Shown piece after piece: positions 52,148 to 61,900 of a DNA stretch of 64,000 bases. This DNA is from DATKAS01 sp963773315 (GTDB lineage Bacteria; Actinomycetota; Acidimicrobiia; Acidimicrobiales; DATKAS01). Each line of letters opens with the position of its first letter. The stretch's first letter is position 1. The notes under the pieces were generated by a model that was not told where the DNA came from, did no database searches, and saw only the letters and a program-made list of their open reading frames with translations. Where the stretch lies: assembly GCA_963773315.1 (NCBI GenBank), contig CAVZAF010000002.1:62001-126000 (forward strand), given 5' to 3'. Made by a program: the position numbers and the translations under genes.

Positions 52148-53584
52148 GTCGCCGTAGCTCTTCGCGTCGCCGAAGGGGTACACCTTGCCGTGGTCGGTGA
52201 CGATCCAGTAGCCGTTGCCGGTGTCGGTCGCTCGGAGCGCGACGGTCTTCGGCACCGTGCAGAGGCCGAGGCCGGGCACCGAGCCGTGGAACGGCACGCC
52301 GAACGAGAACACGCCGCCATCCCGCGCGTAGAGCCAGTAGCCGCGCCCGCTCGCACCCAGCGCGAGTGAGATCACCGGTGCGGCGAGCTGCAACGTCTTG
52401 GTGTCGCCTTCGCTCTTCGCGTCGCCGAACGGCAGCACCTCGCCCCGCGCGGTGACCATCAGGTACCCGCCGCCGCTCGCAGTCGACGCCATCGAGATCA
52501 CCGCGGCGTTCGGCGGGCGAGCGCCTGCAGATCCGAGGAACGGCACGCCGAACGAGAACACTCCGCCGTCCGAGGCGAGCAGCCAGTAGCCGACGCCGCT
52601 CGGCGTGGGCTCGAGGCGCCGGACCGGGCCGTTGAGCGTCTGGCCGCTCATGTCGCCCTTCTTCACCGCGTCGCCGAACGCGTAGACCTTCCCCTTCTGA
52701 TCGACGATCCAGTAACCCTCGCCGGAGGGAGTCGACTGGATCGACACTGGCGGGGTCGTGATCTTCAGGGTCGTGAGGTCGCCGAGGTTCGGCGCGCCGA
52801 ACCCGAAGACGTGACCCGCTGAGTCGAGCAGCCAGTAGCCGCGTCCCGACGCGGCGGAGGGTGTGCCGGGCGGTGCCGTGGCAGTGAAGCACACGGCGCT
52901 CGGATCGGAAGCCGGTGCCGAGGGCGCGGGCGTCGGGGTCGCGCCTCCGGAGCTCGCGTAGATGTCTTCGATCGTGCTGTGCACGAGCTTGGCCATCGCT
53001 GTCGCGCCAGTCGCGTTGAGGTGGAGGCCGTCGCTCACCATGCCGCCGGGCGTCGCGTTCGCGACGGCGTTCCAGTCGGCGACGCGCATGTTCGGGTACT
53101 GGGTCGCCTTCTGGCGCAGGACGTCGTTGTCGCTCTTGTAGTACGGCCGGGCTTCGTGGATGGTCAGCCACACGACGTAGGGGACGCCGTCGAGCGCCTT
53201 CATCACGGCGTCGACCCGGGTCGCGTACGTCGTCGGGTTGCCACCGTCGTTGGTTCCGAGCTGGATGACGATGATGTCGTGGATCTCCGAGCGTCGAGCG
53301 GTGACGATCTGCGCGCCCGCAAGCGTCGAGCGGTTGACGGCGGCGTCGAACGTGAGATCCCAGCCGGCGAGCTCCTTCTCGGTGGCGGCCTTCGACCCGA
53401 GCATCACCGAGTCGCCGAGCATGAACACCGCTCGAGCCGGCGCAGCGCCCGCAGCCTCGGTGAGGCCAGGGAGGCCGGTGAGCGGCAGGCCAGCGAAGGC
53501 GAGACCGGCGAGCACGGACGCGGCAAGGAGCCGCAGAAGTGCACGGGGCATGACCGCCATTCTTGTCGGTGACGGTCGGTTCAC
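52097..53584 (-). CDS. Secreted SGNH hydrolase with six GYW...FGxP beta-propeller repeats
   Basis: 495 aa. The GTG at 53584 overlaps the upstream stop (GTGA), so it is chosen over an ATG at 53560. Signal peptide LLRLLAASVLAGLAFAGLP. The N-terminal domain is SGNH: the nucleophile Ser in FMLGDSVML, VIQLGTNDGG, the Asn region, and the Asp/His in SDGLHLNATG. After a Pro-rich linker come six repeats of about 41 residues, each beginning GYWLL/GYWIV, with VFSFGxP and GD/GS, likely one six-bladed propeller. GYW repeats of this sort are abundant in Acidimicrobiia. It may remove acyl groups from, or bind, a surface glycan; this is inference. Confidence 0.85.
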   Translation of the reverse strand: MNRPSPTRMAVMPRALLRLLAASVLAGLAFAGLPLTGLPGLTEAAGAAPARAVFMLGDSVMLGSKAATEKELAGWDLTFDAAVNRSTLAGAQIVTARRSEIHDIIVIQLGTNDGGNPTTYATRVDAVMKALDGVPYVVWLTIHEARPYYKSDNDVLRQKATQYPNMRVADWNAVANATPGGMVSDGLHLNATGATAMAKLVHSTIEDIYASSGGATPTPAPSAPASDPSAVCFTATAPPGTPSAASGRGYWLLDSAGHVFGFGAPNLGDLTTLKITTPPVSIQSTPSGEGYWIVDQKGKVYAFGDAVKKGDMSGQTLNGPVRRLEPTPSGVGYWLLASDGGVFSFGVPFLGSAGARPPNAAVISMASTASGGGYLMVTARGEVLPFGDAKSEGDTKTLQLAAPVISLALGASGRGYWLYARDGGVFSFGVPFHGSVPGLGLCTVPKTVALRATDTGNGYWIVTDHGKVYPFGDAKSYGDSPSLAGATVIDMAVRH

Positions 53585-53847
53585 CCCAAGTCACCCCCCT
53601 CGACCTGGCCTGATTCGGCCGCTGCCACGACAGGGCGGATGCGCACCAGATACCACACAGACACGCAGAGACCGACGAGGTTGAACAAGATCCCGATGCC
53701 ACAAGCCGCGACCCACACGACGCGACTGCGGCCCGCCAGTGCGAAGGCCCATTCGGGTCGGTGCGCCGCGTCGAGCAGTGCCCACAGGGACAGCGCCAGC
53801 GGGATCGACACGATGACGATCCCGATGATGACGACGACGACGTGCAC
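53581..53847 (-). CDS. Small two-TM membrane protein
   Basis: 88 aa. Two hydrophobic segments (VVVIIGIVIVSIPLALSLWALL and VVWVAACGIGILFNLVGLCVSVWYLV) separated by a short loop with HRPEWAFALAGRSR, then a charged tail. The loop resembles small actinobacterial DUF2516/PLDc_N-type proteins, but no firm family is given. The stop overlaps the GTG of the SGNH gene, so the two are co-translated, and it may help export or anchor the SGNH protein. Confidence 0.65.
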   Translation of the reverse strand: MHVVVVIIGIVIVSIPLALSLWALLDAAHRPEWAFALAGRSRVVWVAACGIGILFNLVGLCVSVWYLVRIRPVVAAAESGQVEGGDLG

Positions 53848-53856
53848 GGGGCTAGT

Positions 53857-54561
53857 TCAGCCCATCTGCCAGACGAGCACCTCTGCTCCGCTGTCGGGAT
53901 CAGCAGTGAGCGTCAGCTCACCGGCACCAGTGAGGCGCACCGCGTCACCCTCCACGAGCGCGCCCGCTCCTTCGAGTGACACACCGCCACGCGCGACGAA
54001 GAGGTGCACCCACTTCGCGTCGGGTACCGCGACGACCTCACCGGGCGTCAACCGTCCGGCCCACAGGACCGCGTCGCGCTGGCGGATCTGGATCGCCGCG
54101 TCGTGGCCGCGCCCGGAAGCGACGGGCACGAGCCCACCCTTGGCGAGCTCACCGTTGATGTCGAGCTGCTCGTACGAAGGGTCGATCCGCTCGGTGTCGG
54201 GCGGCACCCACATCTGGACGAAATGCACGTCTTCGTCACGGCTCGGGTTCATCTCGGAGTGCCAGATGCCGGTGCCGGCGCTCATCCGCTGTGCGAGGCC
54301 GGGATAGAGGATGCCCCGGTTGCCTTCCGAGTCCTTGTGCTCGAGCTCGCCGCTCAGCACCCAGGTGACGATCTCCATGTCCTGGTGGGGATGGGTCGAG
54401 AACCCGGTGCCGGCCCGGACCTCGTCGTCGTTGCTGACGAGCAGCAGGCCGTGCCCGACGTTGCTCGGGTCGTAGTGGTGGCCGAAGCTGAAGCTGTGGT
54501 GCGAGTCGAGCCACGCGATGCGGGTGTGGAAGCGATCGCTGGCACGGCGAACGTCGATCAT
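53857..54561 (-). CDS. Pirin family protein
   Basis: 234 aa; AGGAG 8 nt before the ATG. Bicupin pirin: SFSFGHHYDPSNVGHGLLLVSNDDEVRAGTGFSTHPHQDMEIVTWVLSGELEHKDSEGN has the metal ligands (H, H, H and E) of the N-terminal cupin; a shorter C-terminal cupin follows. YhaK- and quercetinase-type pirins are likely redox- or flavonoid-responsive, but the role here is unknown. It lies downstream of a MarR gene with a matching palindrome 17 bp upstream of the start, indicating MarR control. Confidence 0.9.
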   Translation of the reverse strand: MIDVRRASDRFHTRIAWLDSHHSFSFGHHYDPSNVGHGLLLVSNDDEVRAGTGFSTHPHQDMEIVTWVLSGELEHKDSEGNRGILYPGLAQRMSAGTGIWHSEMNPSRDEDVHFVQMWVPPDTERIDPSYEQLDINGELAKGGLVPVASGRGHDAAIQIRQRDAVLWAGRLTPGEVVAVPDAKWVHLFVARGGVSLEGAGALVEGDAVRLTGAGELTLTADPDSGAEVLVWQMG

Positions 54562-54577
54562 CTGATGCTCCTATGTG

Positions 54578-54592
54578 GTTGCAAATGCAATC
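54578..54592. promoter_or_regulatory. Inverted repeat TTGCA-AA-TGCAA, putative MarR operator
   Basis: GTTGCAAATGCAATC contains a perfect TTGCA/TGCAA dyad with AA centre. It lies between the MarR gene's 3' end and the pirin start, where a MarR-type repressor would block pirin. A+T richness here stands out against the GC-rich surroundings. Confidence 0.6.
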
Positions 54593-54610
54593 AACGTCTG
54601 GGGCGGTGGT

Positions 54611-55051
54611 CTATTCCGTGAGCTTGGCCAGCACCCGCTTCAGCGCGGCTACATCCCGACCGTCGAGCTTGCGAGCGAAGTGCTCGTCGATGCCGCGGAG
54701 GTGCACCGGTGCCGCTCGCCTCAAGGTGAGCCGTCCCTCGGACGTGAGGACTGCGAGAGTCCCCCGGCCGTCGTCGTCGGTCGGCTCGCGCTCCACGAGA
54801 CCAGCGGCCTCCATGCGGTCGATCTGGCGGGTGAGGCTGCTCCGCGGGATCAGCAGGCGAGCGGCGAGCTCCTGCATCCGCAGTCTGCCCCCCGCCTGTG
54901 ACAGCTGGAACAGCACGTCGTACCAAGCGAGGGAGAGCGCGCGTTCCTGCGTGAGCTCACGCTCGAGCTGATCGACGATGCGCGTGTGGGCCTCGAGGAA
55001 CGCGCGCCACACCTCGACGCGGCTCTTGGCCGGCCGTGAGTCGGCCGCCAC
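54611..55051 (-). CDS. MarR-family transcriptional regulator
   Basis: 146 aa from a GTG at 55051. Winged helix-turn-helix: LAWYDVLFQLSQAGGRLRMQELAARLLIPRSSLTRQIDRMEAAGLVEREPTDDDGRGTLAVLTSEGRLTLRRA, flanked by dimerisation helices. MarR proteins respond to phenolic or oxidative signals. The GTG starts 1 bp after the aminotransferase stop, so it is read from the aminotransferase promoter. The pirin gene 49 bp downstream, with a palindrome in the gap, is its probable target. Confidence 0.92.
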   Translation of the reverse strand: MAADSRPAKSRVEVWRAFLEAHTRIVDQLERELTQERALSLAWYDVLFQLSQAGGRLRMQELAARLLIPRSSLTRQIDRMEAAGLVEREPTDDDGRGTLAVLTSEGRLTLRRAAPVHLRGIDEHFARKLDGRDVAALKRVLAKLTE

Positions 55052-55052
55052 G

Positions 55053-56270
55053 TCAGGCCGTCGACTTGAGGGCGGCGGCGAACGCGGCGAGCGCAGTCGC
55101 GATCTCGGCCTCGCTGACCACGAGTGGTGGCATCCAGCGCAGCACGTCGTTGTTCGTGCCGGCGTTCATCAGGATCAGGTGGCCCTCGTCGAGGCAGTGC
55201 GTCTGGACGGCTGCGACGCGCGCCGGATCACTGAACTGCGAGCCGACCATCAGCCCCCAGCCCCGCACGTCGACGATGCCGCCGTCGTGGCGGGCGAGCT
55301 CGGTCAGGCCGGCGCGCAGCTGCTCGCCTCGTGCGTTCACGTTGTCGAGGAAGCCGGGCTCGGTGAGGACCTCGATGGTGGCCAGCGCCGCGGCGCAGCC
55401 GATCGGGTTGCCGCCGTAGGTGCCGCCGTGGCTGCCCTTCGGCCACCTCCGCATCAGCGCCTCCGACGCGCCGATCGCAGAGATCGGGAAGCCCGAGCCC
55501 AGGCCCTTCGCCATCACGATCACGTCGGCCTGCACCCCGTAGTGCTCGACCGCGAACATCTTCCCGGTGCGCCCGAAGCCCGTCTGCACCTCGTCGGCGA
55601 CGAACAGGATGCCGTGCTCCCGGCAGATCTCTTCGAGCCCACGGAGGAACGGCACTGGCGCAGGGAGGTAGCCGCCTTCGCCGAGCTCGGGTTCGATGAC
55701 CATCGCCGCGGTCTCACTGGGCGCGGTCTGCGACTTGAGCAGGAAGCGCACCTGGTCGAGGCACCAGTCGCTGTGCGCGGCGTCCGCGGGGAAGGGCGCG
55801 ACGAACACGCCAGCGGGCAGCGGCCCGTGCCCGGCGCGGTAGCTCGTCTTCGACGTCGTCATCGCCATCGTCTGGTGTGTGCGGCCGTGGAAGCTGCCTT
55901 GGAACACGATCGTGTTGGGCCGGCCGGTCGTCTGCTTCGCGAGCTTCACCGCGCCTTCCGTCGCCTCGGCACCTGAGTTCGCGAAGAAGAAGCGGTCGAT
56001 GCCATCGGGAGTGATCTCCGCGAGCCGGGCCGCGAGCTGCTCCAACAGTGGATGGCGATACACATTGACCTGTGCGTGGATGAACTTGGTCGCCTGCTCC
56101 TGGATCGCGGCGACGACCTTCGGATGGCAGTGCCCGGTGCTCGTCACCGCGATGCCCGACGAGAAGTCGAGGTACTCGGCGCCGTCCGCAGTCGTGACCC
56201 AGGAACCGCGTCCCGACACGACCTGCAGATCGGTGACCTGGAACCAGACGTCAGACAGATGCGATCCCAT
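55053..56270 (-). CDS. Class III aminotransferase (4-aminobutyrate-type)
   Basis: 405 aa from the ATG at 56270 (MGSHLSDVWF). PLP fold type I: FFANSGAEATEGAVKLAKQTTGRPNTIVFQGSFHGRTHQTMAM, the cofactor Asp in ILFVADEVQTGFGRTGKMFA and the Schiff-base Lys in VIVMAKGLGSGFPISAIG. Length is typical for GabT/ornithine-type enzymes. The substrate (GABA, ornithine, beta-alanine or another omega-amine) is not certain. TACGAT ends 6 nt upstream of the ATG, so a leaderless transcript is likely, continuing into the MarR gene. Confidence 0.9.
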   Translation of the reverse strand: MGSHLSDVWFQVTDLQVVSGRGSWVTTADGAEYLDFSSGIAVTSTGHCHPKVVAAIQEQATKFIHAQVNVYRHPLLEQLAARLAEITPDGIDRFFFANSGAEATEGAVKLAKQTTGRPNTIVFQGSFHGRTHQTMAMTTSKTSYRAGHGPLPAGVFVAPFPADAAHSDWCLDQVRFLLKSQTAPSETAAMVIEPELGEGGYLPAPVPFLRGLEEICREHGILFVADEVQTGFGRTGKMFAVEHYGVQADVIVMAKGLGSGFPISAIGASEALMRRWPKGSHGGTYGGNPIGCAAALATIEVLTEPGFLDNVNARGEQLRAGLTELARHDGGIVDVRGWGLMVGSQFSDPARVAAVQTHCLDEGHLILMNAGTNNDVLRWMPPLVVSEAEIATALAAFAAALKSTA

Positions 56271-56276
56271 CGCCGG

Positions 56277-56282
56277 ATCGTA
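56277..56282 (-). promoter_or_regulatory. Leaderless -10 element (TACGAT, N6, ATG)
   Basis: On the minus strand TACGAT ends exactly 6 nt before the ATG at 56270; no Shine-Dalgarno is present. Confidence 0.6.
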
Positions 56283-56316
56283 TGCCCGCGGCCCTGAACA
56301 GGCCGCGGGCACTGGG

Positions 56317-58699
<2,383 letters not shown>

Positions 58700-58705
58700 G
58701 GGCCG

Positions 58706-58711
58706 AGGGTA
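58706..58711 (-). promoter_or_regulatory. Leaderless -10 element (TACCCT, N6, ATG)
   Basis: On the minus strand TACCCT ends 6 nt before the Lon ATG at 58699. Further upstream, two copies of CATTAC (58726-58731 and 58734-58739, plus strand) lie 2 bp apart and may be part of the promoter region. Confidence 0.5.
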
Positions 58712-58983
58712 TCGATTGCAAGGGTCATTACAACATTACGGCGTGTGCTCAGCGGCACACCGGGGACCACGAAACGGGTTGAGGTGTCCACGAGGTGGCG
58801 AAGGTCACGGGCGTTGACGTGAGCGCACCTGGTGTCGCGCGGCACCCTTGGTGACAGCCAGGTGACCACCGCCCGAATTCGCGGGGGCCTGAGCCGGCGG
58901 GCAGGAGGCGGACCTTCGTCCCCCGTCGTGGTGGCTGCAACGGCGACGAGCGCTGGCGGCCCTGATCCACCGGAGGACTTCTC

Positions 58984-59382
58984 ATGCGCCTGCGCGCGCG
59001 CATCGCCATGCTCATGCTCATCGGACTGGTCCTGGTCACGACCGGGTGCACCCCGGCCCTCATGGCCATCCAGACCGAGTTCGCGGCCCGGGGCGCGACC
59101 GAAGCCGAGCAGGAGGACGCCGTCCGCGTCGCCGCGTGTGAGTCAGGCGGGGGCGACCCGCTGAGCATCCAGCCCGAGATCGTGTCACGCGGGAACTACG
59201 GGATGTTCCAGATCAACTGGACCGCGCAGCGCGACCGAGTCACGAGGCTCGGGTTCAGCAAGGAGCAGCTGCTCGACCCGACGGTGAACGCGCGAGTCGC
59301 CGCGGACCTCTGGATGGACCTCGGCCGGCGCTTCGGCACGACTGCAGGATGGTCGTGCGCGCGCCTCACCGGCGTGCACTGA
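58984..59382 (+). CDS. Lysozyme-like/transglycosylase-type lipoprotein
   Basis: 132 aa from the ATG at 58984, with GGAGG (58973-58977) 6 nt before it. Signal peptide MLMLIGLVLVTTGC ends in a lipobox Cys. The domain (VAACESGGGDPLSIQPEIVSRGNYGMFQINWTAQRDRVTRLGFSKEQLLDPTVNARVAADLWMDLGRRFG) has the Glu of transglycosylase SLT/lysozyme-like folds and a GxxGMFQIN motif. It is shorter than full SLT enzymes, close to the small lysozyme-like proteins common in actinobacteria. It probably remodels peptidoglycan at the envelope. The preceding 284 bp (58700-58983) hold only the Lon promoter and no other gene. Confidence 0.8.
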   Translation: MRLRARIAMLMLIGLVLVTTGCTPALMAIQTEFAARGATEAEQEDAVRVAACESGGGDPLSIQPEIVSRGNYGMFQINWTAQRDRVTRLGFSKEQLLDPTVNARVAADLWMDLGRRFGTTAGWSCARLTGVH

Positions 59383-59400
59383 TTGCCAGACCGCCTCGGG

Positions 59401-59450
59401 GTTCTCGCTCGAAAACGCCGCCACGCCTGGCGGGTTATGCGCGCGAGTTC
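59401..59450. repeat. 50-bp palindromic intergenic element, copy 2
   Basis: The same architecture as the element at 18921-18970: GTTCTCG at the left end, an inner GCCGCC/GGCGGG stem around ACGCCT, and CGCGCGAG at the right. 39 of 50 bases match. It lies between the lysozyme-like gene and the convergent oxidoreductase, covering the last codons and stop of the latter (59435). Confidence 0.65.
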
Positions 59451-60649
59451 GCTGCTTGGGCGAGCGCGTCGTCCCACGACATGCGCGCGGCGAGCGGCTT
59501 GCGGTACGGCATGAGGAGCTTCGGCATGCTCATGCCGAGCGCGCCCACGAGACGGCCTTGTCGACCGTAGAGCGCGACGAACTTTCGCTCCTCGACCGAG
59601 CCGTGCACGACCTTCACCTCGTCCTCGCCGTGCGCGCGCCCGACGAACTGGATGCGCGAGTCGTACTGGTCTGACCAGAAGAACGGCACCGGCGCGTACG
59701 GCACGCCGTTGCCGGGCCCGAGGAGCAAGTTGCTCGCAGCCACCGCTCCTTGCTCGGCCGCGTTGGTCCAGTGCTCGACGCGCATCTCTTCGTCGAACAG
59801 CTGGTTCGGCCATCGCGTGATGTCGCCCGCGCAGTACACGCCCGGCGGGCCTGCTGCGAGCGTCTCGTCGCACACGACGCCGTCGCGGATGTCGAGCCCT
59901 GACCCTTCGAGCCAGCCCGTGTTCGGCACCACGCCGATGCCGACGACGACGATGTCCGCGTCGAGGGTCGATCCGTCACTCAGGCGCACGCGCTCGACGC
60001 GGCCCGATCCCTCGATCGCATCGACGCCCGTGCTCGTGCGCACCTCGACGCCGTGGTCCGCGTGGACGGCCGCGCATGCCGCGCCCATGTGGTTGCCGAG
60101 CGCGCGCACGAGCGGCACGGGCAGCGCTTCGAGGATGGTGACCTCGAGACCCCGCTTGCGCGCGGTCGCCGCAACCTCCGCGCCGATGAACCCGGCGCCC
60201 ACCACGACGACGCGGCTCGGCGTCTTGTCGAGCTCTGCTCGCACCGACAGCGAGTCTTCGAGCGTGCGCAGCACATAGATGCCTTCGAGGTCGGGAGTGC
60301 CGGGGATCTGCCGCGGCCTGGCGCCGGTCGCGATGACGAGGCCGTCGTAGGGCAACGTCTCGCCGTCGTCGAGCGTGAGCGTCTGAGCCGCGGTGTCGAG
60401 CGCGGTGGCGAGGCGCCCGAAGCGGATGTCGAGGTCGAGCGGCTCGTAGTCGGCTTCCTTGCGGAGCTGGATGTCGTCGTGCTGCAGCTCGCCTGCGAGC
60501 AAGCGCTTCGACAGCGGCGGCCGGTCGTAGGGCAGGTGTGACTCGCCGTTGACCACCGTGACGGTGCCATCGAAGCCTTCGTGGCGGAGCGTCTCGGCGG
60601 CTCGCAGGCCCGCCAACGACGCTCCGACGATCACGACGTTGCGCAACAT
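59435..60649 (-). CDS. NAD(P)/FAD-dependent oxidoreductase (ferredoxin-reductase type)
   Basis: 404 aa. N-terminal FAD-binding GxGxxG (VVIVGASLAGLRAAETLR), the NAD-binding VVVVGAGFIGAEVAATARKRG, the GVYCAGDI strand and a C-terminal domain with FFWSDQYDSRIQFVG. The enzyme matches ferredoxin/rubredoxin reductases (ThcD, PdR type) serving cytochrome P450 or ring-hydroxylating systems; no ferredoxin or P450 lies beside it. AGAGG precedes the ATG. It is 12 bp downstream of a frameshifted DMT gene on the same strand, so it is likely co-transcribed. Confidence 0.9.
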   Translation of the reverse strand: MLRNVVIVGASLAGLRAAETLRHEGFDGTVTVVNGESHLPYDRPPLSKRLLAGELQHDDIQLRKEADYEPLDLDIRFGRLATALDTAAQTLTLDDGETLPYDGLVIATGARPRQIPGTPDLEGIYVLRTLEDSLSVRAELDKTPSRVVVVGAGFIGAEVAATARKRGLEVTILEALPVPLVRALGNHMGAACAAVHADHGVEVRTSTGVDAIEGSGRVERVRLSDGSTLDADIVVVGIGVVPNTGWLEGSGLDIRDGVVCDETLAAGPPGVYCAGDITRWPNQLFDEEMRVEHWTNAAEQGAVAASNLLLGPGNGVPYAPVPFFWSDQYDSRIQFVGRAHGEDEVKVVHGSVEERKFVALYGRQGRLVGALGMSMPKLLMPYRKPLAARMSWDDALAQAANSRA

Positions 60650-60661
60650 CGGGTCAGCCTC

Positions 60662-61512
60662 TCATCCGAGCGCGATCAGCACTACGCCCACGGCCGCGAT
60701 GGTGAGACCGATGATCTGCGCGCGGTGGAAGCGCTCGTGGAGCACACCCGCGCGAGCAACACCGTGCTCGCCGGATAGAGCGAGCTGACGGCGCCGACGA
60801 TCGAGAGCAGGCCGGTGCGAGCCGCGGCCAAGAAGAAGCCGTTTGCAGCGGCGTCGAACAAGCCGGCACCGGCAATGAGGGGGAGCGCTTTGCGCGACGG
60901 AGGGTCGCGTCGCGCGCGAGGCACGAAGGCGAACACGAGGGCGAGGAGGCTCGCTGATGTCCACCGAGACGCGAGCAGGGGCCACATGCCCGAGCGTGCG
61001 CCGGCGTTGGAGTAGAGGACGAAGAAGGCGCCGAACCCGAGCCCCGCGCCGAGCGCGAGGTAGAGCGGCGTGCGGCTCCGCGAGACCGGCTCGTGTGGCG
61101 AGTCGCCCGCCTCGGACGAGATCAGCGCGACGGAGCCGACCGCGAGGGCCACGCCGACGAGGGCGAGCGCCGAGGGCCGTTCGCCGAACGTCAGGCCCCA
61201 GGCCACCGGGACGATTGCGGACACCACAGCGGTGATCGGCGCGACCATCCCCATGCGGCCGAGCGCGAGCCCACGGTAGAAGAGGGCGACCGACACCATC
61301 CCGACGATGCCGGCGACGATCCCGATCACGATGTCTTCGCGCGTCGGATGTGAGTTCTGGTCCAAGCCGACGATCGCGACGACGAGCACTGCGGCGAGCG
61401 CGTGCGACAGGAACACGACCCAGAGCACTGGCACGCGGCGTGCCGCGAGGCCGCCGAAGAAGTCGCCCGTGCCGTAGGTGACGGCGACGACGAGCCCGAG
61501 CAGGACACCCAT
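60662..61512 (-). CDS. EamA/DMT-family transporter (frameshifted near the C-terminus)
   Basis: About 283 aa, with a frame change near 60752. The first 250 residues hold two EamA halves (LLGLVVAVTYGTGDFFGGLAARRVP ... LYRGLALGRMGMVAPITAVVSAIVPV ... LYLALGAGLGFGAFFVLYSN ... NGFFLAAARTGLLSIVGAVSSLYPASTVLLARV); the C-terminal end VLHERFHRAQIIGLTIAAVGVVLIALG is in another frame. Ten TM segments are expected. A second, unrelated DMT gene is at 51197. It is co-directional with the small Sm-like gene upstream (39-bp gap). Confidence 0.8.
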
Positions 61513-61551
61513 CAGTCGGGTTGCTGCAGTCGGGCGCGTCGCGCCCGCGCG

Positions 61552-61752
61552 CTATGTCGGTGAGAGCTGCGACGCCGTGAACGCGGCCACGTCGTCGAGC
61601 GGGATGAACCAGTCTTCGTCGCCTTCGACCATCCAGATCGTGCGGCGGTTGACGTTGAGCAACGTGCCTTCGACATCGGCGCCGTCCGAGAGATCCACAT
61701 GGACGAGCCTGCCGATGAGCGCCCTGAGGCCGTTGCGATCTTGGTCGGACAT
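61552..61752 (-). CDS. Small Sm/SH3-barrel-like protein, 66 aa
   Basis: 66 aa from the ATG at 61752, preceded by GGGGAGG at good spacing. The chain MSDQDRNGLRALIGRLVHVDLSDGADVEGTLLNVNRRTIWMVEGDEDWFIPLDDVAAFTASQL alternates strands as an Sm-like or small SH3 barrel: a helix, then GRLVHVDLSDGADVEGTLLNVNRRTIWMVE, with the G-T-L-L-x-V and D-x-W-F-I-P-L turns. A role in RNA or metabolite binding is speculation. It is the first gene before the DMT transporter and oxidoreductase on the minus strand. The upstream 148-bp gap to the LLM gene holds no further gene. Confidence 0.7.
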   Translation of the reverse strand: MSDQDRNGLRALIGRLVHVDLSDGADVEGTLLNVNRRTIWMVEGDEDWFIPLDDVAAFTASQLSPT

Positions 61753-61900
61753 GCCTCCCCTTTCGCACCCCCCTGCCACCTGCGAGGGCGGACCCGCGCA
61801 GGGATCCGAGGGGACCGGCCCGCATCGCACGCGATCTCCGCCCCGGGCCTCGGGATCCGCGAGTGGTTTACCTCGCGCGAGAGGGTCAATTGGGTGATGC

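Noticed and set aside
58726..58739. CATTAC-AA-CATTAC direct repeat upstream of lon as a heat-shock (HspR/HAIR) site.
   Set aside because: It is a direct, not inverted, repeat and does not match CTTGAGT-N7-ACTCAAG.
61881..61895. GGTCAA near the Sm-like gene as a half operator.
   Set aside because: No matching TTGACC at N4 spacing; it also lies near the 3' end of the LLM gene rather than a promoter.
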